Part shown: piece by piece, positions 1 to 5,591 of the stretch
Layout of the letters: every line of letters starts with the position of its first letter
Numbering within the stretch: position 1 is the stretch's first letter
Origin: Chryseobacterium gleum
Lineage (GTDB): Bacteria; Bacteroidota; Bacteroidia; Flavobacteriales_D; Crocinitomicaceae
Direction of reading: 5' to 3'
DNA length: 6,198 bases
Assembly (NCBI GenBank): GCA_943326825.2
Contig: CALPUT020000160.1
Coordinates: 1 to 6,198 of the forward strand
Made by a program: the position numbers and the translations under genes
The notes under the pieces: model-generated
What the model saw: the letters and a program-made list of their open reading frames with translations, nothing else
Database searches by the model: none
Told to the model about the DNA's origin: nothing

Positions 1-425
1 GCAGCAAAAGGTGTAAATGTCCTAACAAAAGGAACAAAGCGTGCCATGATAATCGCTTTTGTTCCATTTTTATTGAAAAATAATTCTGTTTTATCTAAAT
101 ACTCTTTTTTAACTAAAAGTCTGCCTTTAATTTTCCAATTAAATACGCCTAATCCTAATTTTCTTCCTATCCAATAATTGATATTATCTCCTGAAATTGC
201 CGCAATGACAAGTAATAAGAGTAAAAGAGCAATATCTAAATCTCCTTTTGCAGCATACAAACCAGCGGTAAACAACAAAGAATCTCCAGGTAAAAAGGGC
301 ATTATGACCAAACCTGTCTCAACGAAAATTACCATAAATAAAATAATGTAGATAGTATTATGGTAGTTTTTCAGAAATACACTAAAGTTTGGTAAGTCAA
401 ATAATTGATGGAAAAATTCGATCAT
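1..425 (-). CDS. DedA-family membrane protein (3' part beyond window edge)
   Basis: The gene starts at the ATG at 425-423 and stays open to the left edge, giving the first 141 residues; the C-terminal part is outside the window. DedA (SNARE-associated / VTT domain) proteins are inner-membrane proteins, some of which are linked to undecaprenyl-phosphate or phospholipid recycling and membrane homeostasis. Family hallmarks are visible in order: a hydrophobic segment at about 24-41, the re-entrant motif PFLPGDSLLFTAG at about 43-55, a long hydrophobic stretch with SGDNINYWIGRKLG at about 78-91, and the conserved RFVPFVRTFTPF at about 129-140, where the arginines and prolines belong to the family signature. 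No Shine-Dalgarno sequence is visible before the start, only AT-rich sequence. It lies 237 bases downstream of rlmH on the same strand, so a shared transcript is possible but not shown. The specific substrate cannot be deduced. The family assignment is firm. Confidence 0.93.
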   Translation of the reverse strand, partial: MIEFFHQLFDLPNFSVFLKNYHNTIYIILFMVIFVETGLVIMPFLPGDSLLFTAGLYAAKGDLDIALLLLLLVIAAISGDNINYWIGRKLGLGVFNWKIKGRLLVKKEYLDKTELFFNKNGTKAIIMARFVPFVRTFTPFA

Positions 426-662
426 GATAAAAATAAATAATTAATAACTTCTTGTCTAATAAATTGTATTTCGATAAATATGCATCCTATTATTTAGGTT
501 AAATGTATTCTATGCTACTTAGATAAACATAATTAACAACCAAAATAAGTCTATTTTTGTTATAGTTGAAATAACTTAACCTGATGTAAAAGTAGTGTTT
601 TCATTTTAATTGAATTAAATTTTAGAAAATTTAAGATGTAAAAATAATGATTCAATGATAAC
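426..662. other. AT-rich intergenic gap, no gene recognised
   Basis: This stretch lies between the rlmH stop and the DedA start, both on the minus strand. No credible open reading frame, tRNA or GC-rich terminator is seen. It holds short A/T-only inverted repeats, the best being 9 bp at 615-623 / 626-634, which could form a weak hairpin just after rlmH. They have no G or C in the stem and are expected by chance in such sequence. A promoter for the DedA gene probably lies here, but no minus-strand match to TAnnTTTG was found. Confidence 0.6.
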
Positions 663-1136
663 TTATTCATGATGATATGGTTCTCCCCTCAAAATCGTCA
701 TCGCGCGATATACTTGTTCAAAGAAAATCATTCGAATCATTTGATGTGAAAATGTCATTTTTGAAAGTGAAATTTTAGCAGAACAAGCTTTGTAAACATC
801 ATCCGAAAAGCCGTAAGCACCACCAATTAAGAAAACCAACCCATGTCCACCTTGATTGAATTTTTGTTGGATAAACTGTGAAAATTCAACTGAGGAATGC
901 ATTTTACCTCTTTCATCCAATAAGATGAGTTGTTCTCCTGGATTTACTTTTGAAAGTATATCTTTTCCTTCCAATTCTTTAATTTGCTCCAAAGAAAGCT
1001 TTTTAGTGTTTTTGATATCTGGTATTTCAATCCTTTCTACTGGAACATAATGCTTTAGTCTTCCTAAATATTCATTTTCACCTTCTATTAGAAAATTCTT
1101 GCCTGTTTTCCCAATGCACACTAATTTAATCTTCAT
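663..1136 (-). CDS. rlmH: 23S rRNA (pseudouridine1915-N3)-methyltransferase RlmH
   Basis: RlmH is a small SPOUT-class methyltransferase that uses S-adenosylmethionine to methylate N3 of pseudouridine 1915 in helix 69 of 23S rRNA, acting as a dimer on assembled ribosomes. From the ATG at 1136-1134 the protein is 157 residues, the usual family length (155-160). It begins MKIKLVCIGKT, like other family members. The SPOUT knot is visible: LDERG at 73-77, the SAM-loop motif FLIGGAYGF at 102-110, the LSKMTFSHQMIR segment at about 124-135, and the diagnostic C-terminus RGEPYHHE at 150-157 (E. coli ends with PYHRE). An in-frame TTG two codons upstream (1142-1140) would extend it to 159 residues, but the ATG fits the family alignment better. 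It is divergent from the DUF4783-nadC pair, with 98 bases between the starts. No catalytic feature is missing. Confidence 0.97.
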   Translation of the reverse strand: MKIKLVCIGKTGKNFLIEGENEYLGRLKHYVPVERIEIPDIKNTKKLSLEQIKELEGKDILSKVNPGEQLILLDERGKMHSSVEFSQFIQQKFNQGGHGLVFLIGGAYGFSDDVYKACSAKISLSKMTFSHQMIRMIFFEQVYRAMTILRGEPYHHE

Positions 1137-1160
1137 GGCCAAAAATTGTATAATTTAACT

Positions 1161-1190
1161 CAAAATTCATCAATAAATATTAAATAACAA
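1161..1190 (-). promoter_or_regulatory. possible rlmH promoter (Bacteroidota type)
   Basis: On the minus strand a TTG at 1190-1188 is followed after 19 bases by GAATTTTG at 1168-1161. The Bacteroidota consensus is TTG, 19-21 bases, TAnnTTTG, so only the first base of the -7 box differs. It would start a transcript about 18 bases before the rlmH ATG. The match is partial and the region is AT-rich, so it is tentative. Confidence 0.3.
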
Positions 1191-1202
1191 TTTTTTAGGC
1201 AT

Positions 1203-1210
1203 TATATTTG
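1203..1210 (+). promoter_or_regulatory. -7 promoter box for the DUF4783-nadC operon
   Basis: TATATTTG is an exact match to the Bacteroidota -7 element TAnnTTTG, and it lies 24 bases before the ATG at 1235, which would give a short leader of roughly 18 bases. No clear TTG -33 element is present at the expected distance upstream, so support rests on the -7 box and its position. Confidence 0.42.
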
Positions 1211-1234
1211 CTTTGTTTTTGCAAAAATTAGAAT

Positions 1235-1618
1235 ATGGGCTTATTTTATTCATTTCTTACTTCTTTAATAATCTCTTTGCATTTGTTGGGTGAAATTCCT
1301 TATTCTGGTTTAGAGTCAGCATTTTCAGACAATAATCCATCGGGAATTGTAAACTATGGAAAAGATAAAATACTCATTAATGTCTTAGGAACTGAAGGTG
1401 TATATAGCCATTCACAGGCATCTCTTGTTTTAAAAGATTTTTTCACTAAAAAACCAAGCTCTTCTTTTAAGTTTATTTTTAAAGGGAAAGAAACAACTGA
1501 AGGTTCATTTGCAATCGGAAATTACGTTAGTAAAGGAGAGTCTTTTAGAGTTACGATTCAATTCAAAAAAAATGGTACTGACTTTAAAATTGAAAGTCTT
1601 ACAATTGAAAAAGCATAA
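1235..1618 (+). CDS. DUF4783 domain protein, probably exported
   Basis: This 127-residue protein matches my recollection of DUF4783, a small Bacteroidota family of unknown function with an NTF2-like appearance. A hydrophobic N-terminus (residues 3-18) looks like a signal sequence, though there is no positive charge before it, so a membrane anchor is also possible. The core holds the family-like pattern: an amphipathic helix around 22-33, the strand KILINVLGTEGVYS at about 45-58, then QASLVLKDFFTKKPSSSFKF at about 61-80, and two further beta strands (SFAIGNYV at about 91-98 and FRVTIQFKK at about 104-112). No catalytic residues can be named. It is first in a likely operon: nadC starts 6 bases after its stop, and DUF4783 genes often precede nadC in this phylum. 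Whether it has any role in NAD synthesis is unknown, and an exported location would argue against a direct one. Confidence 0.85.
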   Translation: MGLFYSFLTSLIISLHLLGEIPYSGLESAFSDNNPSGIVNYGKDKILINVLGTEGVYSHSQASLVLKDFFTKKPSSSFKFIFKGKETTEGSFAIGNYVSKGESFRVTIQFKKNGTDFKIESLTIEKA

Positions 1619-1624
1619 AGTTTA

Positions 1625-2488
1625 ATGGAAAATTTCGCAAACGCAGCAATGATCGATGAAATTATCGAATTGGCATTAAGAGAAGATATTGGTGATGGTG
1701 ATCATTCTTCATTATCATGTGTCCCTCAAAATGCTCAAGGTCATGCAAAGTTGATTGTAAAAGATGAAGGAATTTTAGCAGGGATCGAATTAGCAAAGCA
1801 GATTTTTCATAAATACGATCCAACGATTCAAATCAATATCTTTATTCAAGATGGAACTGAAGTTAAGGTTGGAGACATCGCTTTTGAAATTCACGGTAAT
1901 TCACGTTCGATTTTAGCAACAGAACGATTGGTATTGAATTTTATGCAACGAATGAGTGGAATAGCAACTCAAACACATAAAATTGTTTCTTTATTGGATG
2001 GTTGTTCAACAAAATTATTAGATACTCGAAAAACAACTCCAGGTATCCGTTACATGGAAAAGTGGGCTGTTCGAATTGGTGGAGGACATAATCACCGTTT
2101 CGCTTTGTATGATATGATTATGTTAAAAGACAACCATATTGATTATGCAGGAGGAATTGTACCAGCTATTTTAAGTGCAAATAATTATTTGAAAGAAAAT
2201 AATAAAAACTTAAAAATTGAAGTAGAGGTTCGCAATGAAGAGGAATTAAAGCAAGTAATCGAAACAGGACACGTTGACCGAATTATGTTGGATAACTTTA
2301 CGCCTGATCAAATTAGAATTGTTTTACCTACCATACCAAAAAAATACGAAGTCGAGGCTTCTGGTGGAATTACTTTAGAAACAATTCGTTCTTACGCTGA
2401 AACTGGAGTTGATTTTATTTCTGTTGGTGCTTTAACTCACAGTTTTAAAAGTCTGGATATGAGTTTAAAGGCGTTTTTTGTTGTTTAG
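1625..2488 (+). CDS. nadC: nicotinate-nucleotide pyrophosphorylase (carboxylating), quinolinate phosphoribosyltransferase
   Basis: NadC converts quinolinate and PRPP to nicotinate mononucleotide, CO2 and pyrophosphate (EC 2.4.2.19), the step joining de novo quinolinate synthesis to the NAD pathway in the cytoplasm. The 287-residue length is normal. The N-terminal open-faced sandwich domain carries REDIGDGDHSS at 19-29. The barrel domain carries ATERLVLNFMQRMSGIAT at 98-115, DTRKTTPGIR at 133-142, GGGHNHR at 152-158, LKDNHI at 167-172, IEVEV at 198-202, MLDN at 221-224, EASGGI at 244-249 and SVGALTHS at 266-273. These include the basic residues (R101, R135, K136, H157, R158, K168) expected to bind the substrate carboxylates and phosphates, and the acidic ones (E199/E201, D223) near PRPP. 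Another ATG at residue 9 is possible, but the first start keeps the normal length. nadA and nadB are not in this window. The stop codon lies inside a 7-base tandem repeat. Confidence 0.98.
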   Translation: MENFANAAMIDEIIELALREDIGDGDHSSLSCVPQNAQGHAKLIVKDEGILAGIELAKQIFHKYDPTIQINIFIQDGTEVKVGDIAFEIHGNSRSILATERLVLNFMQRMSGIATQTHKIVSLLDGCSTKLLDTRKTTPGIRYMEKWAVRIGGGHNHRFALYDMIMLKDNHIDYAGGIVPAILSANNYLKENNKNLKIEVEVRNEEELKQVIETGHVDRIMLDNFTPDQIRIVLPTIPKKYEVEASGGITLETIRSYAETGVDFISVGALTHSFKSLDMSLKAFFVV

Positions 2489-2526
2489 ATATTAGATGAT
2501 AGACATTAGACTCTAGATGCTAGAGA
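2485..2526. repeat. degenerate 7-base tandem repeat (six units) with short hairpin
   Basis: Six consecutive heptamers can be read: TTAGATA, TTAGATG, ATAGACA, TTAGACT, CTAGATG and CTAGAGA, with the core NTAGANN kept in every unit. The array begins on the last codons of nadC, so the nadC stop TAG is part of unit one, and it ends just before the stop of the convergent phosphatase gene. Units five and six, with the end of unit four, form a perfect 6-bp hairpin, CTCTAG-ATG-CTAGAG (2511-2525). This is the only structure between the two convergent genes. It could act as a weak transcription end in both directions, but it lacks a T-run and is not a typical terminator. Its function is unknown. Confidence 0.7.
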
Positions 2527-2532
2527 TTTGAT

Positions 2533-4611
2533 TTACACTTCGACTATTAAAACACAAATATCATCTAATTGATCGTTATCTGATTTCCAATCGTAGAAAG
2601 ATTTTTTGATGGCTTCCATTTGAATTGATGTTGATTGATTAATCGTTTCGTAAACCACATCAACAAATCTAGATTTCTTGAATTTTTTATCAGAGTCACC
2701 TCCAAATTGATCTGTAATTCCATCTGAAAACAGAATTAATCGATCTTTATCCATTAGTTTTATTGAATGCTGTACGAACTTTTCTTCTGAAATAGAAGGT
2801 CCTATCGGTTTTTTTGTTGGAGCAACTTCTTGAAGAAAACCATCTCTCATAATTATGATTGAATTATTTGCTCCTGACCAATACATGCGCTTTGTCAGAG
2901 GTTCAAAGGCACAAATCGAAATATCCATTCCATCATTCACGTTAGAAGTCGATAAGTTTTTTGAGATAAGTTCACTCGTTCGTTCTAATAATAACGATGT
3001 ACTTGGAGATGTCAAATCTTGAAGTGCTGTATTTAAAGCTGAACTACAGAATACACTCATCATCGCACCAGGCACACCATGACCTGTACAATCTGCAACT
3101 GCGAAAAAAATCCAATTTTCTTTTTCAAAATATCTAGATGTAATCCAATAAAAATCACCTGCAACAATATCTTTAGGCAGATAAAAAAGTTGCCAATTTG
3201 AAAGATAAGAATTCATCGTTTCATTGCTCGGAAGAATTGCTTCTTGAATTTGTTTTGCATAAGAAATACTACTTATTATTTCCTTGTTCTTATACTCGAT
3301 TTCTTGTTTTTGAAGTTCAATTTCGTTGGTTCTTACTTTAACTTGTTGTTCTAATTTAATGTTTGCCTCTTCTTTTAATAAGTTCAATTCCAATACTTGT
3401 TCATACGATTTATCAATAACTATTTTAAATCGATAAATAATACCAAAAGTCAATAGAATTGCTTCCATTATTGATCCAAATTGAAGACCGAAATCAGTAA
3501 AAGTATTTGACGGTAGGATTCCGAAATTTTTTAAAATAAATGCAAACACTGATACAAATAATATTGAAAAAGCAAAAAAGAATAATTTAGCAGGTTTGTA
3601 TTTTTTATAAATCGCAAAGATCGAAATTACTAGAATTAATATATTTAACAATAGTGTAATTCCGTTAATAAAAACAATTGAAGAGGTGTATGCGAATGAG
3701 ATTGGCATTACAGCAAGCGCTAAATTGATAAATAATAAATATTCAATTCTAACAAAAAGCTTATAAATCTTGGGTAAAAATGTCTTAGTATTCAAATAAT
3801 ATTTACAAAATTTCAATAAGAAAATAATTGAAAATGTAGCTGTTATTGGATTTATATGATTAGAAATATAATTATTATTCGGCCATAAATATTCTTTTCC
3901 AAAGCCTAAATTAGATAACTGTAATATAATAAATGAGCTGATATACAAACAATAATAAAGTGATGTCTTTTCTTTTACAAATAATCCAACAACAATATTG
4001 AACGCTAAAATGAATAATAAAATCCCGAAAAATCCACCTAAAAAGTATTGTTGCTGATAAATATCTTCATTGTATTTCTTTGTATCTGATAATTCTAATT
4101 TAAAATTTAAATGTTCTGTGCCATTATTGACTTTAATCAAATAATGAATAGAACTGTTCTCCTTACTGTAAATTGGAAATGTAATTATTCGATTTTTAAT
4201 TGGCCTTTTACTATAATTTAATTGATCCCCTGATTTATAAATTCGCTGAATCTGATTGTTCTCAACCTTAAACAATTGAACTATATCCAAATTGGGATTA
4301 TTGAGTTTTAATAAATGAAATTTGCTTTTTGAAGATGAATTTTCTAATGTAAAATCAAACCAAATGTCATAAGGTGTAAAACCGAAGTTAGCTTGATACA
4401 TTTTCAATGGTTTCAACTTCAATCCTAAATTTTCAAAATGTTTATAAGATACACTACTACAATTTTTATTTTCCCAATATTTTAAATACGCTCCATCAAT
4501 AACCTTAGATGAGTGTATTTTAGAAACATCAATCACTCTTTGTACAAAACCGATCAAAGGAAGAATACTGAAAATAAATATTAGACTTAGTTTACTAGCT
4601 ATTTCTCTCAT
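2533..4611 (-). CDS. 7TMR-DISM receptor fused to SpoIIE/PP2C-type serine phosphatase
   Basis: This 692-residue membrane sensor phosphatase has, in order: a signal or anchor helix at about 8-23; a periplasmic 7TMR-DISM extracellular-2-like domain at about 30-178 (with the NPNLDIVQLFKV pattern at 105-116); seven membrane helices at about 190-212, 218-237, 254-271, 288-308, 310-334, 342-361 and 375-397; a cytoplasmic coiled coil at about 402-445; and a SpoIIE phosphatase domain to the end. PP2C metal-binding motifs are complete: PKDIVAGDFYW at 479-489 (D486), ADCTGHGVPGAMMS at 506-519 (D507), DGMDIS at 560-565, LFSDGITDQFGG at 627-638 (D630) and QLDDICVLIVEV at 681-692 (D683/D684). An active enzyme is therefore expected. 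Such proteins sense a periplasmic ligand, often carbohydrate-like, and dephosphorylate a serine, typically on a STAS-domain anti-anti-sigma-like partner; none is in the window. The start ATG overlaps the upstream stop as ATGA, implying translational coupling. Confidence 0.93.
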   Translation of the reverse strand: MREIASKLSLIFIFSILPLIGFVQRVIDVSKIHSSKVIDGAYLKYWENKNCSSVSYKHFENLGLKLKPLKMYQANFGFTPYDIWFDFTLENSSSKSKFHLLKLNNPNLDIVQLFKVENNQIQRIYKSGDQLNYSKRPIKNRIITFPIYSKENSSIHYLIKVNNGTEHLNFKLELSDTKKYNEDIYQQQYFLGGFFGILLFILAFNIVVGLFVKEKTSLYYCLYISSFIILQLSNLGFGKEYLWPNNNYISNHINPITATFSIIFLLKFCKYYLNTKTFLPKIYKLFVRIEYLLFINLALAVMPISFAYTSSIVFINGITLLLNILILVISIFAIYKKYKPAKLFFFAFSILFVSVFAFILKNFGILPSNTFTDFGLQFGSIMEAILLTFGIIYRFKIVIDKSYEQVLELNLLKEEANIKLEQQVKVRTNEIELQKQEIEYKNKEIISSISYAKQIQEAILPSNETMNSYLSNWQLFYLPKDIVAGDFYWITSRYFEKENWIFFAVADCTGHGVPGAMMSVFCSSALNTALQDLTSPSTSLLLERTSELISKNLSTSNVNDGMDISICAFEPLTKRMYWSGANNSIIIMRDGFLQEVAPTKKPIGPSISEEKFVQHSIKLMDKDRLILFSDGITDQFGGDSDKKFKKSRFVDVVYETINQSTSIQMEAIKKSFYDWKSDNDQLDDICVLIVEV

Positions 4612-4972
4612 TCTTTATCTAAAATGTCTGTTGATTCTGATTCACTATTCTTGAGATTTGGTGAATAAAAAAATGAAAATCCTGTCACCGCAATACCAAT
4701 AAAAATAATTTTCATACTAAACGGCCAATGTGCTATTTTGAAATACAGCCCTAAAAATAAAATAATCGTTCCAATCCAAAATAATAAATTGAAATCTTCT
4801 TGATTCTTTTCTTCTTTGAAGGAAAGCAAATTAAAAAAAAAGCGATTATTCCACAAAATAAAAATATTTTTTTTGCTATAAAATATGGAACAAATGGAAG
4901 ATGAACATACATCAAAATCATCATCCCAAAAGAAATTGTGAATGATATTGCTGCAATGTTTTTAAACTTCAT
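4608..4972 (-). CDS. small four-helix membrane protein with GldL-like motif, reading frame split at a T9 run
   Basis: Two overlapping frames appear to be one gene. Frame A starts at the ATG at 4972 (MKFKNIAAISF; an earlier in-frame ATG is at 5005), encodes two membrane helices around an HLPF motif, then runs into charged, less plausible sequence and stops at 4753-4751. Frame B has no ATG before mid-gene (first at 4715; a TTG at 4856 is the only earlier reasonable start). It encodes two more helices around FKIAHWPFSMKIIF and ends with the TGA at 4610-4608. A -1 shift, or one extra base, at the nine T (4841-4833 read on minus) joins them into 121 residues: two similar hairpins, H-L-P-F then H-W-P-F, linked by a charged loop KEEKNQED. 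The K-I-x-H-W-P motif resembles the N-terminal membrane hairpin of gliding protein GldL and small Bacteroidota relatives; function is unknown. The stop overlaps the phosphatase start (ATGA), so the two genes probably work together. It may be frameshift-expressed, phase-variable, a pseudogene or a sequencing artefact. Confidence 0.6.
4806..4841 (-). promoter_or_regulatory. candidate -1 frameshift site: T9 run, slippery heptamer and hairpin
   Basis: Read on the minus strand, in the frame of the upstream half-gene, codons GCT TTT TTT TTA contain the heptamer T TTT TTA (4838-4832), the X XXY YYZ type also used by HIV-1. After a 5-base spacer (4831-4827) comes a stem CTTTCCTTC (4826-4818), loop AAA, and GAAGAAAAG (4814-4806): nine pairs with one C-A mismatch. 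Heptamer phase, direction of shift and spacing all match what joins the two membrane-protein halves. The stem has only four G-C pairs and may be weak. The run of nine T could equally promote RNA polymerase slippage or replication slippage. Confidence 0.45.
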
Positions 4973-5089
4973 TTTATTATTTCTTTTTTTATTAAAAATA
5001 ATCATTTTTTTTAATAAATATCAATGGGATTCATTATTGTTCATCCGTTCGAGATTTGATTTAGGTATTCAGATCGTATTCTTTTTTTC

Positions 5090-5128
5090 AATAAAAAAGG
5101 AAGAATTTGAAATTCTTCCTTTTTTATT
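5090..5128. terminator. intrinsic terminator, probably bidirectional
   Basis: A perfect inverted repeat of 18 bp (5090-5107 and 5111-5128) has a 3-base loop TGA at 5108-5110. The core GGAAGAATT / AATTCTTCC is flanked by A6 on one side and T6 on the other, so a T-run follows the core hairpin on either strand. On the minus strand it overlaps the stop codon (5129-5127) of the lysine-rich protein gene and should end that transcript. It separates that gene from the membrane protein-phosphatase pair, which therefore needs its own promoter or read-through. Confidence 0.85.
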
Positions 5129-5486
5129 ATTTTTTTGATTTTTCTTCTTCTCCCTTAGCTGGTGCTTTTTCCTCTTTCATCGAGCTATCTTTCTTCATTT
5201 TAGCATCATCTTTTTTCATTTGATTTTCTGCTTCTTTCAATGCCGCTTTATCAGCTTTCATTTTTTCTTTAATCTTCACTTGAGCCTCTTTATCTTTTGC
5301 AGTTTTTGCTTTTTCTAAATCTTTTTCATCCTTCTTAAGTTCTGCTTCAGCTTTTTTAATCTCTCCTTTATCTTTTTTTAATGTTTCTTTATCCTCTTTT
5401 AATACTGTCTTTTTATCAACTGGTTCTTGAGAGAATAAAAAAGAGTTAAAGGAAATTGCCATCACGAATAATAGTATATTTTTCAT
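5127..5486 (-). CDS. secreted lysine-rich, highly charged helical protein
   Basis: This 119-residue protein is not recognised as a named family. Residues 1-19 form a typical signal peptide (MKN, hydrophobic core ILLFVMAISF, then SFLFS), with likely cleavage just before or after Q20. The remaining 100 or so residues are almost entirely K, E, D and A with scattered L, I, M and V: about 34 lysines in all, no cysteine, and no aromatic residue in the mature part. Motifs such as KKDEKDLEKAK and KADKAALKEAE recur and suggest a single long helix or coiled coil at about 25-100, then a disordered tail rich in K, E, A, P and G. Such proteins are often periplasmic or surface-associated in this phylum, but no activity can be assigned. 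It stands alone: about 105 bases separate it from the phosphatase lipoprotein gene upstream, and a strong terminator overlaps its stop. The signal peptide and the absence of frame breaks support a real gene. Confidence 0.75.
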   Translation of the reverse strand: MKNILLFVMAISFNSFLFSQEPVDKKTVLKEDKETLKKDKGEIKKAEAELKKDEKDLEKAKTAKDKEAQVKIKEKMKADKAALKEAENQMKKDDAKMKKDSSMKEEKAPAKGEEEKSKK

Positions 5487-5591
5487 AGTTTTAATTATTT
5501 ATTAGTTTGCATTAATTTACAAAAATGAATTCTAAAACAAAAATTTAATTTTAAAAAAATATACAATGATTACTTTTTAAATAGATTTTAT

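Noticed and set aside
552..559. TATTTTTG on the plus strand, matching a -7 box
   Set aside because: No TTG at the expected upstream distance and no plus-strand gene follows; it would only make an RNA antisense to rlmH.
604..634. A/T-only inverted repeats after rlmH as a terminator
   Set aside because: Stems contain no G-C pair and there is no T-run at the correct side; such palindromes are common by chance in this composition.
856..1050. Plus-strand open frame opposite rlmH
   Set aside because: Shadow of the rlmH coding sequence with no recognisable protein features.
1137..1142. TTG start two codons before the rlmH ATG
   Set aside because: The ATG at 1136 gives the usual family N-terminus MKIKLVCIGK and normal length; the TTG adds only two residues without support.
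4854..4856. TTG as an independent start of the second half of the split membrane protein
   Set aside because: It would begin next to the T9 run with a poor N-terminus, and the same region in the other frame makes a better membrane helix; joining the frames explains the sequence better.
4867..4874. The A8 run (minus strand) as the site of the -1 shift
   Set aside because: Shifting there would replace the hydrophobic IFLFCGIIAFF by a segment with several asparagines (NIFILWNNRFF), damaging the second helix; the T9 run preserves it.
4993..5024. Possible minus-strand promoter (TTG, 21 bases, TATTTTTA) for the membrane protein-phosphatase pair
   Set aside because: The -7 box lacks the final G of TAnnTTTG and the area is nearly pure A/T, so the match is too weak to list, although its position would fit a start at 4972.
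4938..5138. Plus-strand open frame rich in F and I over the intergenic region
   Set aside because: Its sequence is explained by runs of T, and it crosses the terminator hairpin and overlaps two minus-strand genes.
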